Positions 21,246-29,131 of a DNA stretch of 43,950 bases are shown here, in pieces (positions within the stretch are counted from its first letter, which is position 1; every line of letters begins with the position of its first letter). The stretch comes from Patescibacteria group bacterium (GTDB taxonomy: Bacteria > Patescibacteriota > Minisyncoccia > Moranbacterales > UBA11712), in contig JASEHL010000004.1 in assembly GCA_030018805.1 (NCBI GenBank), positions 1 to 43,950 on the forward strand. The letters run 5' to 3'. The notes below the pieces were generated by a model. The model did no database searches and was not told the DNA's origin. It saw only the letters and a list, made by a program, of their open reading frames with translations. Made by a program: the position numbers and the translations under genes.

Positions 21246-21890
21246 ATGAAAAAATACATCAAAGGGAAAATCAAACTTTTCAAGGAGATAGTTTTTGGAA
21301 GATTTGGAATGCAAAACGATTTTGTCGGCTACGAAACCCTGATTAATTTTATTGAAAAGAATAAACTTCACGGATTGGAAGGAGATTTTTTGGAAATCGG
21401 AGCTTTTATGGGCGGGGGGAGCGCGAAGCTGGCAAGGTATGTCGATAAATATAGCAAAAAACTGATTGTCATTGACTTGTTCGATCCGAATTTCGACTCG
21501 ACGCCCAACGACAGGGACGAACGCATGAACTGGATATACAAAAAAATACTGGGAAAGAAAAATTTAAGAGATATTTTCAACGAAAACACCAAAAACGAGA
21601 AAAATATCGTTGTATATAGCGGAGATTCAAAGAAAGTCAGGCTGCCCGAGAATACGAAATTATGTTTCACTTTTATTGATGGCAATCACGATCCAAAATA
21701 CGTGAAAAATGATTTCTATTTGGCGCTTCACAAAACCATTCCCGGCGGAGTTATTGCTTATCACGACTACGGGGGAGATTTGCCGCAAACCACGAAAGCC
21801 ATACAAGACATGATTGACGAGAACAAAGAAAAAATAATCAAAACCGAATTAGTTCCCGAAAAAAGCATTATATTCATCACGCTTCGCTGA
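21246..21890 (+). CDS. Class I SAM-dependent methyltransferase (Methyltransf_24-like)
   Basis: The real start is the ATG at 21246 after GGCGGGGGA; the track start at 21210 reads through the repeated leader. The 214-residue product has the SAM-binding motif DFLEIGAFMGGGSAKL, an acidic second strand LIVIDLFDPNF, FTFIDGNHDPKYVKNDFYLA and GGVIAYHDYGGDLPQTTKAI. This matches TylF/macrocin O-methyltransferase or cephalosporin hydroxylase-like enzymes, which often modify sugars or glycosides. The substrate is unknown; its control by the leader shared with arsM and the M14-like gene is notable. Confidence 0.8.
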   Translation: MKKYIKGKIKLFKEIVFGRFGMQNDFVGYETLINFIEKNKLHGLEGDFLEIGAFMGGGSAKLARYVDKYSKKLIVIDLFDPNFDSTPNDRDERMNWIYKKILGKKNLRDIFNENTKNEKNIVVYSGDSKKVRLPENTKLCFTFIDGNHDPKYVKNDFYLALHKTIPGGVIAYHDYGGDLPQTTKAIQDMIDENKEKIIKTELVPEKSIIFITLR

Positions 21891-21951
21891 ATTCAACTAT
21901 CCACCTCCGCAAATTTCGGCGGGGGAGAAAAAAATGATTTAGATAATATTT

Positions 21952-22431
21952 ATGAAAAATACGGAAAAATATTCGCTTGAAAATGAAATCAAAGAAGGCT
22001 CCGGTATCATGGAAGCCGTAGACATTGCTATTTTCAACGAAAAGAATCAAGTTCTTTTGGGGAAAAGGATTGCGGTGGCCGAAATCGGAACCTGGGGTTT
22101 TCCCGGCGGGCATCTCAAAACGAATGAAACAATTATTGAATGCGCGAAGAGAGAGGTGAAGGAAGAAGTCGGAGACGATATTTCGGTAGAGGTTACCGAT
22201 GAAGTTTTGGCGGTGCGGGAAAACTGCATTGCTCCGCAACGTATACACCACGTCACAATTATAGTCAAAGGCATTCATAAAAAAGGCAAGCCAAAAGTCA
22301 TGGAACCGGATAGATGCGAAAAATGGGAATGGTTTGATCTCGACAATCTTCCATCGCCATTATTTTCGGGAGTAGAAGATACACTAGGCAATTATAAAAA
22401 AGGAATATCAGCTATTGTCTCTGATTGGTGA
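21952..22431 (+). CDS. Nudix hydrolase
   Basis: The 159-residue product has a complete Nudix box, GGHLKTNETIIECAKREVKE then EVGD (G-x5-E-x7-RE-x2-EE-x-G), that coordinates divalent metal for hydrolysis of nucleoside diphosphate derivatives. The lead-in DIAIFNEKNQVLLGKRI and GTWGFPGG is typical of MutT/NudE-like enzymes. The substrate (oxidised nucleotide, sugar nucleotide or cofactor) cannot be read from the motif. A CCGCAAATTTCGGCGGGGGA leader hairpin lies upstream. Confidence 0.9.
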   Translation: MKNTEKYSLENEIKEGSGIMEAVDIAIFNEKNQVLLGKRIAVAEIGTWGFPGGHLKTNETIIECAKREVKEEVGDDISVEVTDEVLAVRENCIAPQRIHHVTIIVKGIHKKGKPKVMEPDRCEKWEWFDLDNLPSPLFSGVEDTLGNYKKGISAIVSDW

Positions 22432-22453
22432 TTTTTAATTTCCCTCTCCCCGG

Positions 22454-22576
22454 ATTTCGGCGGGGAGTGAATATAATTACTTGTCCAGCTACGTAATTCT
22501 GCTAAAATCAAAAAATACCCTCATCCAAAATACTCACGAAACCACGGCCGTGGAATTATGATACTTTTTTGAAAGA
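22454..22576 (+). repeat. 123-bp direct repeat (leader module), copy 2
   Basis: It matches 21095-21217 at nearly every base, with TTGTCC in place of TTTTCC in the putative -35 and a perfect CCACGGCCGTGG palindrome. It lies just upstream of arsM. Confidence 0.78.
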
Positions 22577-22628
22577 CTCCCGCGAGTTTCGGCGGGGGAA
22601 TATAAGTAATAAAATATTCTCAAAAACA

Positions 22629-23384
22629 ATGCAAAAAGACGAAGTGAAAAAGATCGTGAAAGACAGCTACGCGAAAATCGCGAAATCTTCCGGTGGTTGT
22701 TCATGTCGCGGGTCAGGTTGCGGAAGCGAAAACTCTTCTGAAAAAGTTGCCAAGGAAATAGGCTATTCAAAAGACGATATCGCGCGATTTTCCGAAGCGA
22801 ATCTGGGGCTCGGCTGCGGAAATCCGGTGGCAATGGCTGAAATCAAAAAAGGGGATACGGTTCTGGACCTTGGATCCGGCGCGGGATTCGATTGTTTTCT
22901 AGCGGCGGCGCGCGTGGGTGAGAAAGGAAGGGTCGTTGGAGTTGATATGACAGATGAAATGGTCGTAAAAGCGAGAGCGAATGCCGAAAAATACGGGTAT
23001 GGAAATATTGAATTCAAGCTGGGGGATATCGAGAAACTTCCTCTTGGTGATAATTATTTTGACGTCGCAATCAGCAATTGCGTCATCAATCTGGCACCGG
23101 ACAAGGACAAAGTTTTTCGGGAAACCTGGCGGGTGCTCAAGCCCGGCGGAAAAATGTTCGTGTCGGATATTGTTCTTCTCGCGGAACTTCCCGAGAACAT
23201 GCGAAAGGATAAAAATCTTCTTTCTGGATGCGTCGCGGGCGCGCTGATGAGAAACGACTACATTGAAAAAATAAAAAATGCCGGCTTTGAAGTAGGGATA
23301 CTTTCCGAGGACAAAGATATCAGCAAAAAGCAATACAATGGAATTGCGCTCGAGAGCCTCAAGATAAAAGCGACAAAAAAATAA
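22629..23384 (+). CDS. arsM: Arsenite S-adenosylmethionine methyltransferase
   Basis: The 251-residue product starts best at ATG 22629 (MQKDEVKKIVKDSYAKIAKS); upstream codons come from the repeated leader. Visible are a Cys-rich N-terminal patch (GGCSCRGSGCG), the conserved LGLGCGNPVA motif, SAM motif I VLDLGSGAGFDCFLAA, VVGVDMTDEMV, SNCVINLAPDK and LSGCVAGAL. The Cys residues in GLGCG, SNCV and SGCV correspond to those that bind As(III) in ArsM, which methylates arsenite to volatile or less toxic forms. No arsR, arsB or arsC is adjacent. The shared leader suggests common regulation with the 21246 and 18582 genes. Confidence 0.9.
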   Translation: MQKDEVKKIVKDSYAKIAKSSGGCSCRGSGCGSENSSEKVAKEIGYSKDDIARFSEANLGLGCGNPVAMAEIKKGDTVLDLGSGAGFDCFLAAARVGEKGRVVGVDMTDEMVVKARANAEKYGYGNIEFKLGDIEKLPLGDNYFDVAISNCVINLAPDKDKVFRETWRVLKPGGKMFVSDIVLLAELPENMRKDKNLLSGCVAGALMRNDYIEKIKNAGFEVGILSEDKDISKKQYNGIALESLKIKATKK

Positions 23385-23446
23385 CTGTTCGCCAAGACAA
23401 AACTTTAGCTGGACTAAAATAATTACGTATTAAAATCCGTGATGCC

Positions 23447-23471
23447 ACCAGCCCCGCGTGGGCTGGTTTTT
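23447..23471 (+). terminator. Terminator after arsM
   Basis: ACCAGCCC / GGGCTGGT stem around CGCGT, then TTTT. Confidence 0.8.
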
Positions 23472-23485
23472 ACTCATCTAGCTTG

Positions 23486-23491
23486 TATAAT
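23486..23491 (+). promoter_or_regulatory. -10 box of a probable leaderless radical SAM gene
   Basis: TATAAT at 23486-23491, seven bases before the ATG at 23498. The -35 region is weak. The track start at 23483 lies on this box. Confidence 0.55.
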
Positions 23492-23497
23492 ATAAAC

Positions 23498-24928
23498 ATG
23501 GAAAAAAAGAGGCTTAAAATCGCCATATCCTATCCGCCGCTGGAGTCCAAAAAAGGAACGCCGCTTTTGGCGCAGAACCGGCAGTTTCAGTGGTTTTCGG
23601 ACCCGACCTATATTTATCCGATGATTCCGGCCAGCGCCGCGACTTTGCTAAAAGAAAACGGCTACGAAGTTTTTTGGGACGATGGAATCGCGGAGGGATT
23701 GAGCTACGCGGAGTGGAAAGAAAGGCTCATCCGCGAAAAACCGGACATTGTTGCCATTGAAACCAAAACTCCGGTCGTGAAAAGACACTGGAAAATTATC
23801 GATGACCTGAAATCGAATTATGAATTAAGAATTACGAATTATGTATTATTTGGAGATCATGTTAGTACTTTGCCGGAGGAATCGTTTCAAAATTCCAAAG
23901 TTGATTTCGTTCTCGCCGGCGGAGATTATGATTTTCTTCTCTTGAAGCTTTTGAAAAATATTGATGACGAAGGCGCGCCAAAAATTGTTCGAGACGACGA
24001 GCAACATTCCCTTGACGAACTTCCGATGATTGATCGCGAGCTCACAAAATGGAAGCTGTACGCTTATAAAAATGGGAATTACAAATATACGCCGGGCAGT
24101 TACGTCATGAACGCCCGCGACTGCTGGTGGGGGAAATGCTCTTTCTGTTCTTGGGCGGCGATGTTTCCGGGAGAAAGTTACAGAGTACATTCGGTTGAAA
24201 AAGCGCTTGATGAGATTGGGGAATTAATAAGATTTGGAATTAAAGAAATTATGGAAGATTCGGGAACGCTTCCGATCGGAAAATGGCTTGAGGATTTTTG
24301 CGCCGGGATGATCAAACGAGGGTACAACAAAAAAGTTGTTCTTGACTGCAATATGCGCCTCAACGCGATAAAGAGTCCCGAAACCTGGCGACTGATGAAA
24401 AAAGCCGGATTTCGAATGATTCTTTTCGGACTGGAATCCGCCAATCAAAAAACGCTCGACAAAATTAATAAAGGGCTAAAAGTCGAAGAAATCGAACCGG
24501 TGCTCAAGATGGCAAAAGCCGCCGGGCTCGAGCCGCATATCACGGCAATAGTCGGCTATCCCTGGGAAAAGAAAAAAGACGTTGAGAACACTTTGGATTT
24601 CACGAAAAAATTGTTCCGCAAAGGCTATGTTGATTCGCTTCAGGCGACACTGGCGATACCTTATCCAGGAACACCGCTTTACAAATATTGCAAAGATAAT
24701 AATCTATTACTCACCGAAGACCACAACCGCTTTGACCAGCGGGAACCGGTAATGAAAACGGAAATGTCCGCTAAAGAACTCAAAAAAATGATCAGCAAAT
24801 TTTACCGGTCATTCGTGACTCCAAAGTTTTTCTTGAATAAAATGAAAGGAATAAGAAGCTGGGAGGACGTGAAATTCTACGGCCGGACGGGGAAAAAAGT
24901 GCTGGGACACCTCACCGATTTTTCTTGA
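23498..24928 (+). CDS. B12-binding domain radical SAM protein
   Basis: The 476-residue product has an N-terminal cobalamin-binding-like domain (PMIPASAATLLKENGYEVFW, KPDIVAIETKTP) and a radical SAM domain with the cluster motif DCWWGKCSFCSW, spaced C-x4-C-x2-C, a variant seen in this family. HITAIVGYPWEKKKDVENTL and SLQATLAIPYPGTPLYKYC follow. Such enzymes cleave SAM reductively at a 4Fe-4S cluster and often methylate or rearrange lipids or cofactors; the product here is unknown. ATG 23498 is chosen over TTG 23483 because the latter lies on the -10 box. The gene overlaps the convergent TPR gene by 17 bases. Confidence 0.85.
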   Translation: MEKKRLKIAISYPPLESKKGTPLLAQNRQFQWFSDPTYIYPMIPASAATLLKENGYEVFWDDGIAEGLSYAEWKERLIREKPDIVAIETKTPVVKRHWKIIDDLKSNYELRITNYVLFGDHVSTLPEESFQNSKVDFVLAGGDYDFLLLKLLKNIDDEGAPKIVRDDEQHSLDELPMIDRELTKWKLYAYKNGNYKYTPGSYVMNARDCWWGKCSFCSWAAMFPGESYRVHSVEKALDEIGELIRFGIKEIMEDSGTLPIGKWLEDFCAGMIKRGYNKKVVLDCNMRLNAIKSPETWRLMKKAGFRMILFGLESANQKTLDKINKGLKVEEIEPVLKMAKAAGLEPHITAIVGYPWEKKKDVENTLDFTKKLFRKGYVDSLQATLAIPYPGTPLYKYCKDNNLLLTEDHNRFDQREPVMKTEMSAKELKKMISKFYRSFVTPKFFLNKMKGIRSWEDVKFYGRTGKKVLGHLTDFS

Positions 24929-26657
24929 AGTTTTCTTCAATAACTTGCAAATTTTTCTTCAAATTTTCATCGGTCGGGTTGATTTCAATCGCTTTTTTCA
25001 TATTCTCCAGCGCTAGGTCGAGTTGGCCCGCGTTAAAATATACTTCTGCCATATTTTGATATGATTGCCAGAGGCTTGGATTGATTTCAAGCGCTCTTTG
25101 ATAATTCTTCATCGCTTCCTCGACTTGCCCGATTTGGGAATAAGTATGCGCGAGGTTGTGATAGGCGTCAGCGTAGTCGGGATTGATCTCGATCGCTTTT
25201 TTGAATTCCTCAATCGCTTTTTCGGGATTTCCCTGGCGCATATAGACATCTCCCAAGTTGTTATGGATCTGCTGGCCGGAAGGAGCGACTTTGGCCGTTG
25301 CTAGCCACAAAGTGTCTTCGCTTTTCCAGTCCCGGTTGCGGACGATTGTCCGGACGGAAAGCAATGAGACGATGAGAATCAAGAAAAAATAGCCGGCCAT
25401 TTTCGCGTTTTCGTTCAGTTTGACCATGCTGTCAAAAAACATCGCGACTATGACGATGATGCCGAGCGTTCCGAGATAGACATAGCGCTCCGCGACGACC
25501 CAGGAAATCTTGAAAGGAGTGAGGGTGGGAAGAAGAGTGATGGGAAAAAACGCGAGCCAGAAGAAAACCGTTTTGTTTTTGCGCCAGCTCCAGATGAGCG
25601 CGCCCGCAAAAAGCAAAGTGATGGCGAGCAGGGCGATGTACTGAATTTGCGTGAAGGCCATTTCGGTTTGATAGAGCGTGAGCTTCGCCGGCCAGAAGAT
25701 GAGCTTCAAGTACGAACCGAGCGCGACGGGAATCTGGACAAGAGGATTATATAATCCGGGGGATGACTGGTATGTCTGGGCTTCGACCGCCGACACGCGA
25801 TAGACGATTTTCAGAGCGTACATAATCAGCAAAAGCAGGCTGATGGAAAAAAACGGCGCAATTTTTCGCCAGTTGTATTTGAGACTGCCGAAAGCGAGCT
25901 CATAGAGCGCGAAAATCAGGAAAAGAGGGAGGGCTTTTTCGGAAGACAAAAGTGATAGCACAAAGAAAGCGATTGAATAGTATAAATATTTCCGGTCGCT
26001 TTCCGAGAAAAGATAGAAGAGAAACGAAAGCAGAAAGAAAAAAGCATAGAATGAATAGAGGCCTCCCGAAATCCACGACACCGATTCGGTGAGGATGGGA
26101 TGGACGGCAAAAAGGCTCGCCGCGATGAGCGCGACGCGCTTGTTCATCGAGAGTGAGAGAAGAAGAAAAATCAAAACGACGGTTCCGAAATGAGAAAAGA
26201 TGTTGATTATCCGGAAAGAAAAAGGATGCAGGCCGCCGAGGTGGAAAGCGATGAACTGGAAAAAGGCTGCCACGGAAAAATGAAGAGGGCCGGAGAAGAC
26301 TTGGGAAATTTTCCCGAGATTCTCGTTTCTGGCAAATCCCATGACGTCGTCGGAGACGAATCCGTTCGAGAATGAATTAGCGTATGATGCCATAACCAGG
26401 ATTGCGAGTAGAGCGAGCGCCAGGCGGTTTTCGCTAAAAAAATTCCAAAAGCTGAAAGAGGCTCCGGCATTGCCCGGCACGGACTCTTGTTCGAATCTGC
26501 GTCTTGCGAACCCGTCGTATTTTTCCCGCGACCATTTTTTCTTGAGATAATCCAGGACTTCATTTTCCGGGAGCCTCAAATCAGCGGCGATTTTTGAAAT
26601 TGGGTAATTCCTGATGTTTCTTTTTATGTAATTTTTTTGGTGACCGGATAAAGACAT
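24912..26657 (-). CDS. Multi-pass membrane protein with C-terminal TPR repeats (TMTC-like)
   Basis: The 581-residue product has an N-terminal short helical region (ISKIAADLRLPENEVLDYLK, possibly HTH-like), ten or more transmembrane segments (about residues 75-430), then at least three TPR units in the last 130 residues (LGDVYMRQGNPEKAIEEFKK and AHTYSQIGQVEEAMKNYQRA). NSFSNGFVSDD in the first outer loop has the acidic pair typical of GT-C type glycosyltransferases, as in TMTC O-mannosyltransferases. It may glycosylate exported proteins using a lipid-linked sugar (inference). It is transcribed divergently from the glycan cluster. Confidence 0.8.
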   Translation of the reverse strand: MSLSGHQKNYIKRNIRNYPISKIAADLRLPENEVLDYLKKKWSREKYDGFARRRFEQESVPGNAGASFSFWNFFSENRLALALLAILVMASYANSFSNGFVSDDVMGFARNENLGKISQVFSGPLHFSVAAFFQFIAFHLGGLHPFSFRIINIFSHFGTVVLIFLLLSLSMNKRVALIAASLFAVHPILTESVSWISGGLYSFYAFFFLLSFLFYLFSESDRKYLYYSIAFFVLSLLSSEKALPLFLIFALYELAFGSLKYNWRKIAPFFSISLLLLIMYALKIVYRVSAVEAQTYQSSPGLYNPLVQIPVALGSYLKLIFWPAKLTLYQTEMAFTQIQYIALLAITLLFAGALIWSWRKNKTVFFWLAFFPITLLPTLTPFKISWVVAERYVYLGTLGIIVIVAMFFDSMVKLNENAKMAGYFFLILIVSLLSVRTIVRNRDWKSEDTLWLATAKVAPSGQQIHNNLGDVYMRQGNPEKAIEEFKKAIEINPDYADAYHNLAHTYSQIGQVEEAMKNYQRALEINPSLWQSYQNMAEVYFNAGQLDLALENMKKAIEINPTDENLKKNLQVIEENFKKNR

Positions 26658-26662
26658 ATGTT

Positions 26663-26690
26663 TTGTTTTTATTATAAATGATATTATACT
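26663..26690 (+). promoter_or_regulatory. Promoter of the glycan cluster, overlapping a divergent promoter
   Basis: TTGTTT (26663-26668), 16 bases, TATACT (26685-26690) for the plus strand. On the minus strand, TATAAT is present at 26688-26683 and again at 26676-26671, serving the TPR gene. The whole intergenic gap is only 51 bases. Confidence 0.6.
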
Positions 26691-26708
26691 GAATTAAAAG
26701 CAATATTT

Positions 26709-27782
26709 ATGCCAAATCTCAAATTCAGCATCCTTATCCCGACTTACAACGGCGCCGGCTTCATCGGCGATACTATGCGGAGCATTTTGTCGCAGAGTTT
26801 TCAGAATTTTGAAATTCTCGTTCAGGACGACGCATCGCAAGATAACACTATTGAAGTCGTGAAGACATTCAACGACTCGCGGATAAAAATATTCAGAAAC
26901 GAAAAAAATCTTGGCTATCCGGGAAATCTTGAAAGTCTTTCAAAAAAGGCGATGGGGGATGTAATATATCTTATGGGACAAGATGATATTTTGGGGGAGG
27001 GAGCTCTCGAAGAAACATATAAAGCGTTCAAAATATCCGAAGACATCGGAGCGGTGGCGAGGCCCTATTTCTGGTTTGATGAAAAAATCGGAAAACCCGT
27101 GCGGGCCACGAAGCAAATGAATCCGGAAAAAAATTTACCCCGCACCACAGAAAATCAAAAAGAATCTGTGGTGCGGGGTGAGATCGTGCGTATTACCGAC
27201 AACTGCGGAAGGTTAATTCTGACAATTGACGTCGCCGGACAGCTATCAGGCCTGGCCATGAAAAAAAAATATCTCGACACGCCGTTTCACAAGGATATTT
27301 TCCCCTGCCATGTTTATCCGTTTGCCGCTATTCTGAAAAAACATCCAGTAGTGTTCCTCAAAGACCATAACGTAGCCGTCCGGATTCGCTCGAGCCAATG
27401 CCGGAGCGTTTCCTCAATTTACGACAAATCGCCGATCGAGAGTTGGGTTGATTTTTTCAATAATATTTTTCCCGAGAAGGAATTTGAAAGCTTTCGAAAA
27501 TACGCGATAAAAAATTACGTGGCGAAAAATTACGTCGGTTTGGTGCAAATCAGAAACTACGCGAAATACGGATATTTGATTCGGGAAATCGGCAAGCTCT
27601 TGAAATACCGCTGGGAAAATATTTTTAGTCCCACTTTTTGGTTCTTCAGCCTGGGGTGTCTCATTACGCCGCCATTTCTTCTCGTTCCTCTCGTTGATTG
27701 GTATAAAAACAAAATAAATTCAAAAAAATTGAGCCATATAAAATTCAAGTATAACCTGGATCATGAAAAAGTTAATCGATAA
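26709..27782 (+). CDS. Family 2 glycosyltransferase
   Basis: The 357-residue product opens with KFSILIPTYNGAGFIGDTMR and has QDDASQDNTIEVV and YLMGQDDILG, the nucleotide and DxD-type metal sites of GT2 enzymes. It lacks clear long membrane anchors except one hydrophobic stretch near the end (LGCLITPPFLLVPLV). An odd region at residues about 143-157 (LPRTTENQKESVVRGE) is encoded by a 43-bp palindrome that appears to be inserted in frame. It is the first gene of the glycan cluster and overlaps the next gene by 20 bases. Confidence 0.87.
   Translation: MPNLKFSILIPTYNGAGFIGDTMRSILSQSFQNFEILVQDDASQDNTIEVVKTFNDSRIKIFRNEKNLGYPGNLESLSKKAMGDVIYLMGQDDILGEGALEETYKAFKISEDIGAVARPYFWFDEKIGKPVRATKQMNPEKNLPRTTENQKESVVRGEIVRITDNCGRLILTIDVAGQLSGLAMKKKYLDTPFHKDIFPCHVYPFAAILKKHPVVFLKDHNVAVRIRSSQCRSVSSIYDKSPIESWVDFFNNIFPEKEFESFRKYAIKNYVAKNYVGLVQIRNYAKYGYLIREIGKLLKYRWENIFSPTFWFFSLGCLITPPFLLVPLVDWYKNKINSKKLSHIKFKYNLDHEKVNR
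27137..27179. repeat. Palindromic element inside the GT2 reading frame
   Basis: ACCCCGCACCACAGA (27137-27151) and its exact reverse complement (27165-27179), loop 13 bases. The outer ACCCCGCACC matches the palindrome family seen at 3545, 39517 and 41876. It is translated in frame. Confidence 0.8.
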
Positions 27783-28491
27783 AATTTACCACAATCGGAT
27801 ATTCTCCTGGCTTTTTCCCACGACGGTATTTTGTCTTCGGAAAAATCTCCGTGATTGCGAGAGCGTTTTGGATCTTGGCTGCGGGCCTTCTTCGCCTTTG
27901 CAATATTGCGAGAATGTCAGCTATAGCGTCGGGGTGGAAACATTCAAACCGTATCTCGACGAATCAAAAAAAAGAAAAATCCACACCGAATACATTGAAA
28001 AAAGAGTCGAAGAGGTTGCTTTTCCGCAAAAGCGCTTTGACGCCGTCATTATGATTGAAGTTCTCGAGCATCTTCCCGAAAAAAATGGTTATGCTATGCT
28101 CGAGAAGGCTGAAAAGTGGGCAAAAAAGAAAGTGATTGTCTCGACGCCCAACGGATTTCTTCCCCAGAATTCGTATGACGGCAATCCTTTTCAAAAACAT
28201 CTTTCGGGCTGGAGCATCGAAACGATGAAGCGCCGGGGATTTCGCTGCCGAGGGCTATCCGGTTTCAAATGGATTCGCCAGGAAGCGCCGCTTGAGGGAG
28301 TAGGGGATGATTTCATGGCTTCCATTCGCCTTCGCCCGAGATTTTTTTGGTTTATTATCGCGACTCTAAGCCAGCTAATTACTTATTTCTACCCAAAATA
28401 CGCCTTCGAATTATTTTGTGTTCACCCCGTTAAATCCTCGCTTCGCGAGGTCTCCGTTTCCAGCGGAGAATTTAACAGGGTAAAAAAATAA
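27763..28491 (+). CDS. Class I SAM-dependent methyltransferase, palindrome at 3' end
   Basis: The 242-residue product has SVLDLGCGPSSPLQ (SAM motif I), AVIMIEVLEHLPEK (motif with Glu-His) and KKVIVSTPNGF. It is a soluble class I methyltransferase of the Methyltransf_11/23 type with a hydrophobic C-terminal stretch (FWFIIATLSQLITYFY). The last 20 or so residues (HPVKSSLREVSVSSGEFNRV) come from a palindromic element, so the native end was probably replaced. Likely role is sugar or glycan O-methylation, by context only. Confidence 0.85.
   Translation: MKKLIDKIYHNRIFSWLFPTTVFCLRKNLRDCESVLDLGCGPSSPLQYCENVSYSVGVETFKPYLDESKKRKIHTEYIEKRVEEVAFPQKRFDAVIMIEVLEHLPEKNGYAMLEKAEKWAKKKVIVSTPNGFLPQNSYDGNPFQKHLSGWSIETMKRRGFRCRGLSGFKWIRQEAPLEGVGDDFMASIRLRPRFFWFIIATLSQLITYFYPKYAFELFCVHPVKSSLREVSVSSGEFNRVKK
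28424..28481. repeat. Three-way-junction palindrome at the methyltransferase 3' end
   Basis: Outer arms ACCCCGTTAAAT (28424-28435) and ATTTAACAGGGT (28470-28481) enclose two contiguous hairpins, CCTCGC-TTC-GCGAGG and TCTCCG-TTTCCAG-CGGAGA, with no unpaired bases at the junction. It is read as codons. Confidence 0.8.
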
Positions 28492-28500
28492 AATGAATCT

Positions 28501-28521
28501 TGTAGACGTCCGACGTCTACA
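28501..28521. repeat. Hairpin before the acyltransferase gene
   Basis: TGTAGACGT / ACGTCTACA, nine pairs with loop CCG. The track start at 28493 would translate it; the preferred start at 28535 leaves it in the leader. Confidence 0.7.
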
Positions 28522-28534
28522 AACAGAAAATCAT

Positions 28535-29131
28535 ATGAATATATTCAGCAAAATTACAGGACACCTGATTTCCGTTCCCGCGAGAATAAAGGGAATGAAA
28601 TTCGGAAAAAACAGTTTCATTGGGCCGGGTTATACCGTAGCACCGATTCTTGGGGGCGTTACTTTGGGAAATAATGTGATTGTGGGAAGAAACGCCTGGC
28701 TGGATATTTCGAGAAATACAAAAGGTGGCCAGATTATTATTGGCGGTGGAACACAAATTGGCCGTAATGCCGTTCTTTCCGCATGCAAAAAAATTTCCAT
28801 CGGAAAAAAATGTTTGATTTCATACAATGTCACGCTTATTGATCACGACCATGATGTTTTTGATCCGAGTATTTCTCCGATGGATGCCGGAATAACCGAG
28901 GGAAAAGAAGTGATAGTTGAAGACGAATGTTTCATCGGCGCTCATTCTTTTATTTTGAAAGGAGTGCATCTTGGGAAACATTGCGTGGTTGGAGCCAATA
29001 GTGTCGTGACAAACTCTTTTCCTGCCTATTCGGTGATTGCCGGAAGTCCGGCGAAATTAATCAGGAACTTGAAAAATATCAAAGACCATGGAGAAGAAAA
29101 TGACAATATCAGTCTTAATGCCAGTATATAA
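28535..29131 (+). CDS. Left-handed beta-helix acyltransferase (hexapeptide repeat)
   Basis: The 198-residue product (start ATG 28535) is made of hexapeptide repeats (IIGGGTQIGRNAVLSACKKI, IGKKCLISYNVTLIDHDHDV) and ends with VGANSVVTNSFPAYSVIAGS PAK, the standard end of the WbbJ/galactoside O-acetyltransferase family. The His in DHDHD is the likely catalytic base. It would transfer an acetyl or similar group from CoA to a sugar of the surface glycan. Its 3' end overlaps the next GT2 gene by 44 bases, a large overlap suggesting tight coupling. Confidence 0.88.
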   Translation: MNIFSKITGHLISVPARIKGMKFGKNSFIGPGYTVAPILGGVTLGNNVIVGRNAWLDISRNTKGGQIIIGGGTQIGRNAVLSACKKISIGKKCLISYNVTLIDHDHDVFDPSISPMDAGITEGKEVIVEDECFIGAHSFILKGVHLGKHCVVGANSVVTNSFPAYSVIAGSPAKLIRNLKNIKDHGEENDNISLNASI

